DNA of 6,026 nucleotides from positions 1 through 6,026 of the forward strand of contig JAGLTA010000065.1 of NCBI GenBank assembly GCA_023135505.1, written 5' to 3'. Positions 1 through 4,291 of this stretch are shown piece after piece (within the stretch, counting starts at the first letter, position 1; the number at the start of each line of letters is the position of its first letter). This DNA comes from Candidatus Parcubacteria bacterium. GTDB taxonomy: Bacteria > Patescibacteriota > Patescibacteriia > JAACEG01. Made by a program: the position numbers and the translations under genes. Under the pieces are notes generated by a model. The model worked only from the letters and a program-made list of their open reading frames with translations. It was not told where the DNA came from and did no database searches.

Positions 1-11
1 CCTATATATTT

Positions 12-40
12 GTAGTGACGGGTTTTAAACCCGTCACTAC
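12..40. repeat. Perfect palindrome, REP/MITE-like hairpin
   Basis: Two 14-base arms (12-25 and 27-40) are exact reverse complements around a single central T. The sequence begins GTAGTGACGGG and ends CCCGTCACTAC. There is no T-run after either arm, so it is not a standard terminator. The GTA...TAC ends and the outward-in layout recur in the palindrome at 566-593, which suggests a dispersed extragenic palindrome family. It lies immediately before the left copy of the edge repeat. Confidence 0.8.
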
Positions 41-112
41 GAAAAATTGTTTGAAAAATTTGCCTCAAAATTTGAAAATTTCGTAAAAAAAATTTATTAC
101 GCGACAAGTCTA
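41..112 (+). repeat. Left copy of a diverged inverted edge repeat
   Basis: Positions 43-83 match the reverse complement of 5941-5981 at 38 of 41 bases, including an exact 22-base core (50-71 against 5953-5974). A second block, 94-112, matches the reverse complement of 5891-5909 at 15 of 19 bases. Between the blocks this copy is 21 bases shorter than the right copy. The mismatches in both blocks are transitions. Read in frame from the TTG at 47, it encodes LFEKFASKFEN and then YYATSL, aligning with LFEKFASKSEN and YYAIGL in the right copy. An in-frame stop at 26-28 and AT-rich sequence beyond the match suggest a relic or a non-coding repeat copy, not a working gene. Confidence 0.75.
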
Positions 113-146
113 TTTTTAGTTTTTAAGACATTTTTTAGAATACCAC

Positions 147-175
147 TAGACAAAATTATTTTTTTATGTTATGCT
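147..175 (+). promoter_or_regulatory. Possible upstream promoter for the cold-shock gene
   Basis: TAGACA (147-152, one mismatch to the -35 consensus) lies 17 bases before TATGCT (170-175). In such AT-rich DNA a match of this quality can occur by chance. It would give a leader of about 120 nt for the gene at 300, and long leaders are common in cold-shock mRNAs. Confidence 0.3.
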
Positions 176-217
176 TTTTATGTAAATCAAATTTCTTTTA
201 ATTTTATATTAAAGAGT

Positions 218-247
218 TTGACATCGTTAGTAAAGTGTAGAGATATA
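218..247 (+). promoter_or_regulatory. Possible proximal promoter for the cold-shock gene
   Basis: A perfect -35 hexamer TTGACA (218-223) is followed, 17 to 18 bases later, by a weak -10 (AGATAT at 241-246 or GATATA at 242-247). Transcription would begin near 253, giving a leader of about 47 nt. The rest of the leader is A/T-only apart from a few bases and has no Shine-Dalgarno sequence. Confidence 0.4.
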
Positions 248-299
248 GTCGAATTTCTACGAGTTACTGCGTATTAATTAATTTTTATCTTTACATTTT

Positions 300-500
300 A
301 TGCAAGGAACAATCAAAAAATTGGTTGACGGTAAAAACTTTGGTTTTATCGCCCAAGAAGATGGAGAAAAAGATCTTTTTTTCCATGCCAACGAATTAGT
401 TGGAGTTAGTTTTGATGAATTAAGAGAAGGCGATGCTGTCAGTTTTGAGGCGCAAGATACCCCAAAAGGACAAGCAGCCGTACAAGTGAAAAAAGCGTAA
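300..500 (+). CDS. Cold-shock domain protein (CspA family)
   Basis: This 66-residue protein is the usual length for a single cold-shock domain: a five-stranded OB fold that binds single-stranded RNA and DNA in the cytoplasm, generally as an RNA chaperone. The RNA-binding motifs are visible. RNP1 is KNFGFI at residues 12-17, and RNP2 is LFFHAN at 26-31, matching the family's VFVHFS-type strand. The conserved GD before the third strand region is at 44-45, and an acidic, Gly-rich turn precedes a basic C-terminus ending VKKA. The Trp that most relatives carry near residue 10 is absent; the loop reads KKLVDGKNF. ATG 300 is the only reasonable start, and no Shine-Dalgarno precedes it. Two candidate promoters lie upstream and an intrinsic terminator starts 24 bases after the stop, so the gene is probably a single-gene transcript. 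I am confident of the family; whether it is cold-induced cannot be read from the sequence. Confidence 0.95.
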   Translation: MQGTIKKLVDGKNFGFIAQEDGEKDLFFHANELVGVSFDELREGDAVSFEAQDTPKGQAAVQVKKA

Positions 501-524
501 GTTATTTTCAACAATACTAATAGT

Positions 525-554
525 AAAAAAAACCGCCAATCAGGCGGTTTTTTT
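525..554 (+). terminator. Intrinsic terminator of the cold-shock gene
   Basis: The stem AACCGCC (531-537) and GGCGGTT (543-549) encloses the loop AATCA. A-runs before and T-runs after extend the pairing, leaving an uninterrupted T tract to 554. It starts 24 bases after the TAA at 498-500. The A-run on the 5' side means it could also stop leftward transcription. Confidence 0.92.
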
Positions 555-565
555 GTTGCGTTGTT

Positions 566-593
566 GTATGGAACGAAAATTTTCGTTCCCTAC
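566..593. repeat. Second GTA...TAC palindrome, REP/MITE-like
   Basis: Positions 570-589 are a perfect 20-base palindrome (GGAACGAAAA and its complement). GTA (566-568) and TAC (591-593) extend it across one mismatched pair (569/590). It has the same size and end bases as the palindrome at 12-40 but a different interior. Since no T tract follows, a terminator role is unlikely. Confidence 0.75.
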
Positions 594-620
594 GGTTTTA
601 GATTTTTTATAAAGACAACC

Positions 621-629
621 TGTGTATAA
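621..629 (-). other. DnaA-box-like 9-mer, isolated
   Basis: The minus strand reads TTATACACA, which fits the bacterial DnaA-box consensus TTATNCACA. It is about 480 bases from the three-site array at 1109-1139, in the same gene-free interval. One 9-mer alone is weak evidence. Confidence 0.4.
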
Positions 630-681
630 CTTGTGGCGCTATAGTGTTATTATGTTGAATTTAAAGGGATTATTAAAGGTA

Positions 682-710
682 TTGACATAGTTATTAAATT
701 GTGCTATAAT
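682..710 (+). promoter_or_regulatory. Full-consensus sigma-70 promoter with extended -10
   Basis: TTGACA (682-687), a 17-base spacer and TATAAT (705-710) are all perfect consensus, and TGC directly before the -10 supplies the extended -10 element. Transcription would start near 717. It is the strongest promoter in the window, yet the nearest terminator lies about 350 bases downstream with no credible protein gene in between. That points to an abundant RNA product. Confidence 0.85.
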
Positions 711-716
711 TATAAA

Positions 717-1072
717 TAACTAAAATAGTTTTTTAAAATAAAATAGAAAAAAGAGCAATAAATGTAAAATTATTTGTATTTACAACTTTCTTTTCTACTG
801 TTTTTTCAAAAAAGCTGCTTATAACCCGGCATTTGTAGCGCAAAAATAAAAATAAAAAATAAAAGGCGGATTTTTATAGTTATATAACTTGGAAATATTG
901 CCAAAGACGGTAGAAAGGAATTAAAAATAACAAGCAAGTCGGGCTTGTTGCGTCAGCTCCTTAAAAAGTTAATATTTTTTTCTAATCAGAGTGAAAAATA
1001 TTTATTTATGGAGCCGAGAGGCGCTACAGCCCATATATTATAAAAATAAGGGGCGCTAGTAGCGCCTTTTTT
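717..1072 (+). ncRNA. Probable structured non-coding RNA, family unknown
   Basis: The limits are a consensus promoter (682-710) and an intrinsic terminator (1052-1072), giving about 355 nt with no ORF of credible length. Pairings visible by eye are 744-750 with 791-797 enclosing 763-768 with 779-784; 814-818 with 835-839; 906-909 with 951-954 around an AACAAGC/GCTTGTT hairpin (929-935/943-949); and GCTCC 956-960 with GGAGC 1010-1014 around AATATTTTT/AAAAATATT near 971-1000. GTAGCGC (835-841) can also pair over a long range with GCGCTAC (1021-1027). I looked for tmRNA (GUUCGA T-loop, 3' CCA), RNase P RNA (GAGGAAAGUCC), SRP RNA (GGAAGGAAGCAGC region) and T-box signatures and found none. The segment near 900-913 faintly recalls ribosomal L10 leaders, but no rplJ follows. 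It could instead be a long attenuated leader for the gene at 1293. The 5' end and the fold are inferred. Confidence 0.6.
1052..1072 (+). terminator. Intrinsic terminator ending the 717-1072 RNA
   Basis: GGCGCTA (1052-1058) and TAGCGCC (1060-1066) form the stem, followed at once by TTTTTT (1067-1072). An upstream GGCGCTAC (1020-1027) can pair with GTAGCGCC (1059-1066), so a larger alternative hairpin, helped by GCCC 1029-1032 with GGGC 1051-1054, is also possible. Confidence 0.85.
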
Positions 1073-1108
1073 GTTTGGTTAATAGTCCTTAAATAAAAGC
1101 GTTAAAGT

Positions 1109-1139
1109 TTATTAACAAGTTATCTGCAAGTTATCCACA
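1109..1139 (+). other. Three DnaA-box-like 9-mers at 11-bp spacing
   Basis: TTATTAACA (1109-1117), TTATCTGCA (1120-1128) and TTATCCACA (1131-1139) lie on one strand with starts exactly 11 bases apart, about one helical turn. The last is the perfect DnaA box; the others match 7 of 9 positions. AT-rich DNA follows at 1175-1230, which could serve as an unwinding region. A replication origin or a DnaA-controlled promoter are both possible. No dnaA or dnaN gene is in the window, so origin identity is unproven. Confidence 0.45.
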
Positions 1140-1168
1140 CTCAATAAAGATTTAGCTTAAGGTACGGC

Positions 1169-1205
1169 TTGACTTTTTCTTTTTTATCTATAATATAGAT
1201 ATAAT
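1169..1205 (+). promoter_or_regulatory. Weak promoter with overlapping palindrome before the DHH gene
   Basis: TTGACT (1169-1174) is followed after 16 bases by TAATAT (1191-1196). A second possible -10, TATAAT (1200-1205), has no partner -35. The 15-base palindrome 1186-1200 (ATCTATA, central A, TATAGAT) covers the -10 area and could be an operator. Transcription from here would give a leader of about 90 nt. Confidence 0.35.
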
Positions 1206-1238
1206 AATCTGATAGCGCTAATTTTTTAAATATCCTTG

Positions 1239-1283
1239 AATTACGAAATAGGTTAAAATGACAAAAAAAGACTTTTCGTAATT
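1239..1283 (+). promoter_or_regulatory. Inverted repeat in the leader of the DHH gene
   Basis: AATTACGAAA (1239-1248) is the exact reverse complement of TTTCGTAATT (1274-1283), with 25 bases between. The right arm ends 9 bases before ATG 1293, so a hairpin in the mRNA could hide or present the start region. The loop also holds a minimal reading frame, ATG 1258 to TAA 1279-1281 (MTKKDFS). It could equally be a protein-binding site in the DNA. Confidence 0.5.
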
Positions 1284-1292
1284 AGAAAAAAT

Positions 1293-2420
1293 ATGCTTAA
1301 TACTAATCAGCAAATATTTAACATTATTGAGAAGCATGAAAATATTCTTATTATTTTTCAGCAAAATTATAGCGGGGACGCGCTTAGTTCCGCGCTGGCT
1401 TTGTTTATGTTTTTGCAAGAATCAGGAAAAAATGCTGATATTGTCTGCGAGAATTTTAAATTAAAAGAAAAATTTCAATTTTTGCCTAATGCGAAAGAAG
1501 TTAAATCAAAATTAATCCGTTCTAAAAATTTTGTTATCAATATAAAAACCGGCAGTGCTGAAGTTGATTCTTTGCGCTATGAAAACAAAGATGGATTTTT
1601 AAGCATAATTATTGAGCCGAAGCATGGGCTGTTTAGCGCGAAAAATGTTACTGTGCCTGAAAAAAATTTTGAGTACGACCTGATTTTTACGCTAAATACG
1701 CCAGATTTGGATTCTTTAGGAAATATTTTCGCGGATAACGCGCATTTTTTCTATAATACTCCCATAATAAATATTGACTATCTGCCCGGCAATGAAAATT
1801 ACGGACAGATTAATTTAATTAAACTTAATTCAAGTTCAACAGCCGAAATAATTTTTTCTTTACTACAAGAAAAGCGCGAAGAAAAAATTAGTGAACCGAT
1901 TGCAGAACTTATTTTAACTGGAATAATTGACGCTACAAACAGTTTTAAAAGCTTGAATATTACCTCCAAAACTCTGAATTCAGTCGCCCAACTAATCTCC
2001 ATAGGCGCAGATCGCGAAAAGATTGTTAAAAATTTATGCCGAATATACTCAGTAAGTCTTTTGAAACTATGGGGAAGAGTATTGGCGCGCATCAAAGACG
2101 ACGCTGGCAAAGGTATCGCATGGTCGCTGATTACGCCAGAAGATTTTATAAAAACAGGCACTGACGAAAGCCACTTGGAACTGATTATTGATGAATTGAT
2201 TATGAATATTCCAAAACTTAATACTGCGGCTCTTTTTTATAAAAATAGAAATAACGAAGTAAAAGTTATTTTAAAGAACAGAAGCCAGATTGACATTATG
2301 CCTGCCGCATCACAATTTGATTATTATGGCAATAACAGCTTTTTAACTTTATCATCTCCAAATAAAAGCTTAATTGACACTGAAAAAGCTGTTATTGAAA
2401 AATTGAAACAGTGTTTTTAA
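1293..2420 (+). CDS. DHH-family phosphoesterase homologue, probably catalytically inactive
   Basis: This 375-residue protein has the layout of NrnA-type DHH/DHHA1 phosphoesterases, which degrade short oligoribonucleotides or pAp using two metals. Motif I is normally HxNPDGDA; residues 23-30 read QQNYSGDA, so only D29 remains. Motif II, normally LDTPDL, reads LNTPDL (134-139). The DHH motif itself reads DYL at 162-164, inside an otherwise well-kept INIDYLPGNENYG. Motif IV keeps D213 (DATNSF). The family's SST(A/T)EI segment (181-186) and the GAD helix region (238-240) are present. The DHHA1 part starts near 253, but its GGGH substrate loop is replaced by DYYGNNSF (343-350). An extra segment around residues 77-115 separates motifs I and II. 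The frame is open over its full length, which argues against simple decay. A regulatory or nucleic-acid-binding pseudoenzyme is a plausible inference. The start has no Shine-Dalgarno. Confidence 0.85.
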   Translation: MLNTNQQIFNIIEKHENILIIFQQNYSGDALSSALALFMFLQESGKNADIVCENFKLKEKFQFLPNAKEVKSKLIRSKNFVINIKTGSAEVDSLRYENKDGFLSIIIEPKHGLFSAKNVTVPEKNFEYDLIFTLNTPDLDSLGNIFADNAHFFYNTPIINIDYLPGNENYGQINLIKLNSSSTAEIIFSLLQEKREEKISEPIAELILTGIIDATNSFKSLNITSKTLNSVAQLISIGADREKIVKNLCRIYSVSLLKLWGRVLARIKDDAGKGIAWSLITPEDFIKTGTDESHLELIIDELIMNIPKLNTAALFYKNRNNEVKVILKNRSQIDIMPAASQFDYYGNNSFLTLSSPNKSLIDTEKAVIEKLKQCF

Positions 2421-2434
2421 AGTAATTTTTGTTG

Positions 2435-2443
2435 TGGTATAAT
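2435..2443 (+). promoter_or_regulatory. Extended -10 promoter element before the HD gene
   Basis: TGG followed by a perfect TATAAT (2438-2443) makes an extended -10; no good -35 is seen at the right distance. It lies 15 bases after the DHH stop and would start transcription near 2450, 38 bases before ATG 2488. It probably drives the HD, antitoxin and toxin genes. Confidence 0.45.
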
Positions 2444-2487
2444 AAAGTTAGATTAGAATTAAATTTTTATTTTTTTTTATAAGATTT

Positions 2488-3015
2488 ATGAAAAAAAATT
2501 TAAACATTAAATTTGAAGAAGCCGTTCGTTTACTTGTAAATCATTTTCCAATTTCTGATGAGACAAGCAGGAAACCAGTTTTGTTTCACGATATTAGAGT
2601 AGGCGTTTATTTATACGAAAATGGATATTCTAAAGATATTGTTTTGGCTGGCGTTTTACATGACGCGATTGAATGGTTTGAAATTAGTGAACAAATATTA
2701 AGAGATAAATTTAGGGAAGATGTAGTTAAATTGATATTAGCGAGCACAAAAGACTACACAATTGAAGATAAAGAAGAAAAAACAAAAGAATTAATTAAGC
2801 GTTGCGCGCGAAACGGGCAAGACGCGCTTATTGTGAAAACCGCCGATATCATTGATAGTTTTAAATGGTATTCCAGCCAAGACAATAAAGGCGAGCTTCA
2901 GTACTGTATGAGAAACGCAAATGCGATTTTTAAATATAAGCCAGATAATTTTAACGATAAAATATTTAAGGAATTGAAAAAATGGCAAATTAAATTTTCA
3001 AATTTAATAAGATAA
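2488..3015 (+). CDS. HD-domain hydrolase, small (p)ppGpp hydrolase-like
   Basis: This 175-residue cytoplasmic protein is a single HD domain. Metal-ligand motifs fall in the order known for the SpoT/RelA hydrolase domain and the stand-alone MESH1-like hydrolases: H34 in LFHDIRVG, H58-D59 in GVLHDAIEW, and D120 in KTADIID, which corresponds to the KLADRLHN motif of SpoT. The length fits a stand-alone hydrolase and no synthetase domain is present. E62 of the HDxxE motif is kept, but the next residue, Asp in classic HDxxED, is W63, so activity or specificity may differ. Such enzymes remove the 3' pyrophosphate from (p)ppGpp; some small relatives act on other nucleotides. Its own extended -10 element lies upstream, and the antitoxin gene follows after 13 bases, suggesting a shared transcript. 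HD membership is firm; the (p)ppGpp assignment is moderate. Confidence 0.75.
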   Translation: MKKNLNIKFEEAVRLLVNHFPISDETSRKPVLFHDIRVGVYLYENGYSKDIVLAGVLHDAIEWFEISEQILRDKFREDVVKLILASTKDYTIEDKEEKTKELIKRCARNGQDALIVKTADIIDSFKWYSSQDNKGELQYCMRNANAIFKYKPDNFNDKIFKELKKWQIKFSNLIR

Positions 3016-3028
3016 ATTTTTTAAAAAT

Positions 3029-3274
3029 ATGTTTAAGACAATAACAATTTCACAAAAAGGGCAAATAACCATTCCGAAAGAGATAAGGCAGAGATTTAAT
3101 ATTATGCGCGGAACTAAAATTTTTTTATCAGAAGATAATGATAAATTAATTTTGGAATTGAAAAATAATAAGCAAGAAAAAGAAGAATGGCAATTTTTGG
3201 CTGAAAAAAATATGTCTAAAATTTGGGATAATAGCCAAGATGAAAAAATATGGGCAAAATATTTAACAAAGTAA
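3029..3274 (+). CDS. AbrB/MazE-type antitoxin
   Basis: Residues 4-33 of this 81-residue protein form a SpoVT-AbrB swapped-hairpin DNA-binding domain: ITISQKGQITIPKEIRQRF, then the short NIMRGTKIFL strand, corresponding to the family pattern KGQ(V/I)TIPK..R...G...G. The region after residue 45 is charged and rich in Lys, Glu and Trp (EEWQFLAEKNMSKIWD), which fits the flexible tail that antitoxins use to wrap and block their toxin. In such systems the antitoxin dimer represses its own promoter and the toxin complex strengthens repression. It starts 13 bases after the HD gene, and its last 25 bases overlap the toxin gene, the usual antitoxin-first order. The start has no Shine-Dalgarno. The family call is strong; pairing with the next gene follows from order and overlap. 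Confidence 0.88.
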   Translation: MFKTITISQKGQITIPKEIRQRFNIMRGTKIFLSEDNDKLILELKNNKQEKEEWQFLAEKNMSKIWDNSQDEKIWAKYLTK

Positions 3275-3603
3275 CGCAAAGAGAAATTTGGCTGGTGTCT
3301 TTTCCGTTTTCTGATTTTAAAAACAGTAAAGTAAGACCTGTTTTAATTGTTTCTAAAAATAAATTTAATAATTATTCAGACGATGTTATTGTCTGCGGAA
3401 TTACTTCAAATATAGCAAAAAGCAATCATTATGCTGTTAATATTGATAATAGTAGTTTAGAGAACGGCTATCTGACAGTTTTTTGTTGTATCAAGATTGA
3501 AAATGTTTTAAAAATAGATAAAAAATTATTAGTAAAAAAAATTGGCAAATTAAAAAATGGAATTTTTAATAAAGTTTTAGAGAAATTAAATTCATTATTT
3601 TAA
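3250..3603 (+). CDS. MazF/PemK-family toxin, endoribonuclease
   Basis: This 117-residue protein has the typical MazF/PemK length. The first strand and loop read REIWLVSFPFSD (11-22), matching the family's RGDIW.V.F. The catalytic Arg lies in KVRPVLIVS (R29), and the catalytic Thr/Ser strand reads VCGITSN (T52 or S53). A late helix region, KIENVLKIDKKLLVKKIGKL, matches the family's ending, which usually contains the phrase K..QI..ID..RL..KIG.L. These toxins cut mRNA at short single-stranded sites and are held inactive by the antitoxin. The start ATG 3250 overlaps the antitoxin gene by 25 bases. About eight residues precede the conserved core, so the true start could differ, but no other in-frame ATG is closer. 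No terminator is seen before the tRNA at 3653, so read-through into the tRNA is possible. Confidence 0.9.
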   Translation: MGKIFNKVTQREIWLVSFPFSDFKNSKVRPVLIVSKNKFNNYSDDVIVCGITSNIAKSNHYAVNIDNSSLENGYLTVFCCIKIENVLKIDKKLLVKKIGKLKNGIFNKVLEKLNSLF

Positions 3604-3652
3604 AGCAATTGAAAGGAATTTTTATTAGTGATTGATTAAATTTTTCAAAAAA

Positions 3653-3725
3653 GGGCATGTAGCTCAGCGGTTAGAGCGCCACGCTTATAACGTGGATGTC
3701 GGAGGTTCAATTCCTCCCATGCCCA
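3653..3725 (+). tRNA. tRNA-Ile, anticodon UAU
   Basis: A full cloverleaf is present. The acceptor GGGCATG (3653-3659) pairs with CATGCCC (3718-3724). The D arm is GCTC/GAGC (3662-3665/3674-3677), the anticodon stem CCACG/CGTGG (3679-3683/3691-3695) and the T arm GGAGG/CCTCC with loop TTCAATT (3701-3717). The seven-base loop CTTATAA places TAT at 34-36 (3686-3688), which reads AUA. The discriminator is A3725 and no CCA is encoded. Most bacteria read AUA with a CAU anticodon modified to lysidine, so this anticodon is unusual. It lies 49 bases after the toxin gene, and no clear own promoter is visible. Confidence 0.95.
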
Positions 3726-3737
3726 CTATCTCAGATG

Positions 3738-3803
3738 TCGGAATTCGGATGTCAGATGTCGGATTATATTTGAATAGTCCGAAATCCGATATCCGAATTC
3801 CGA
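3738..3803. repeat. Large imperfect hairpin repeat between two tRNA genes
   Basis: TCGGAATTCGGAT (3738-3750) is the exact reverse complement of 3791-3803. Inside it, TCGGATT (3759-3765) pairs with AATCCGA (3783-3789), leaving an 8-base bulge on one side, a 1-base bulge on the other and a 17-base loop. The left half also contains the direct repeat AGATGTCGGA (3733-3742 and 3754-3763). It fills almost the whole 80-base gap between the tRNAs. There is no T tract, so it is more likely a dispersed palindromic repeat or a processing hairpin than a terminator. Confidence 0.8.
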
Positions 3804-3805
3804 AA

Positions 3806-3879
3806 GGGCGTATAGCTCAGCTGGTTAGAGCGCCACGGTGACATCGTGGAGGCCTCCCGTTCGAATCGGGATACGCCCA
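3806..3879 (+). tRNA. tRNA-Val, anticodon GAC
   Basis: The acceptor GGGCGTA (3806-3812) pairs with TACGCCC (3872-3878). The D arm is GCTC/GAGC with loop AGCTGGTTA, the anticodon stem CCACG/CGTGG (3833-3837/3845-3849) and the T arm TCCCG/CGGGA with loop TTCGAAT (3855-3871). The loop GTGACAT puts GAC at 3840-3842, reading GUC and GUU. The discriminator is A3879 and CCA is not encoded. G at loop position 32 is less usual than C or T. The gene ends 10 bases before the stop of the convergent membrane protein gene. Confidence 0.95.
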
Positions 3880-3889
3880 CACAATTTAT

Positions 3890-4150
3890 TTATTGATAAA
3901 GATTTATTATTGGCGACAATAGCCATCTCGTAAAACCGCCCAAAAGACCGGTTATCATCAAACAAGACAAAAAGATAATTAAGATCCCGAATAGCTTTAA
4001 GACAAGGCGCGTTCCGCCCTCTCCATGAAGCCATTTTTCAGCCCAGCCGATAGATCCGATGGTCCTAAAAAACCATTCAGAATATCGGACAAAAAGATAA
4101 CCGACAGCGATGCCGATTAAGCCAAAAATAATTCTTCCCGCAATTGTCAT
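3890..4150 (-). CDS. Small two-helix membrane protein, function unknown
   Basis: This 86-residue protein has two clear hydrophobic segments: about residues 4-22 (IIFGLIGIAVGYLFV area) and 52-72 (LFGILIIFLSCLMITGLLG). They are joined by a more polar stretch containing SEWFFRTIGSIGWAEKWL and a Gly-rich HGEGGTRL (42-49). A short amphipathic tail, GFTRWLLSPIINLYQ, follows. I recognise the general type as a hypothetical membrane protein common in CPR-like genomes, but I cannot name a family or function. The start ATG 4148-4150 lacks a Shine-Dalgarno. It lies 19 bases after the encoded CCA end of tRNA-Ile(GAU) on the same strand with no promoter between, so the two are probably cotranscribed. The coherent helix pattern, full use of the gap between tRNAs and TAA stop support a real gene. 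Confidence 0.75.
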   Translation of the reverse strand: MTIAGRIIFGLIGIAVGYLFVRYSEWFFRTIGSIGWAEKWLHGEGGTRLVLKLFGILIIFLSCLMITGLLGGFTRWLLSPIINLYQ

Positions 4151-4169
4151 ATAATATAAATTGAAATTA

Positions 4170-4246
<77 letters not shown>

Positions 4247-4263
4247 GTTATTAGTTATTAATT

Positions 4264-4291
4264 ATTCTACAAAAAAAATATAAAAAATCAA
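4264..4291 (-). promoter_or_regulatory. Promoter for tRNA-Ile(GAU) and the membrane protein gene
   Basis: On the minus strand TTGATT (4291-4286) is followed after 16 bases by TAGAAT (4269-4264). The predicted start near 4257 leaves a leader of about 11 nt before the tRNA, which is typical of tRNA genes. Confidence 0.6.

Noticed and set aside
47..277. 76-codon plus-strand frame starting TTG, rich in Phe, Ile and Leu
   Set aside because: Only its first 22 or so codons match the right-edge repeat; the rest is low-complexity AT-rich translation without domain features, and promoter-like sequences lie inside it. Treated as a repeat relic.
278..514. 78-codon minus-strand frame opposite the cold-shock gene
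   Set aside because: It is the antisense shadow of a well-supported cold-shock domain gene.
899..913. Resemblance to the ribosomal protein L10 leader (GCCAAAGACGGTAG)
   Set aside because: The similarity is short, the expected complementary strand is not downstream, and no rplJ gene follows.
717..1072. tmRNA, RNase P RNA, SRP RNA, 6S RNA or T-box leader
   Set aside because: The conserved GUUCGA/CCA end, the GAGGAAAGUCC segment, the SRP tetraloop region and the T-box AGGGUGG segment are not present, and the length and fold do not suit 6S RNA.
1218..1418. 66-codon minus-strand frame over the start of the DHH gene
   Set aside because: It overlaps the DHH coding start and its leader hairpin, and has no family features.
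3632..3841. 69-codon plus-strand frame across both tRNAs
   Set aside because: Its peptide (HVAQRLERHAYNVD, GRIAQLVRAP) is the familiar false translation of tRNA genes.
3825..4034. 69-codon minus-strand frame over tRNA-Val and the membrane protein gene
   Set aside because: It runs antisense through the tRNA and overlaps the better supported membrane protein in another frame.
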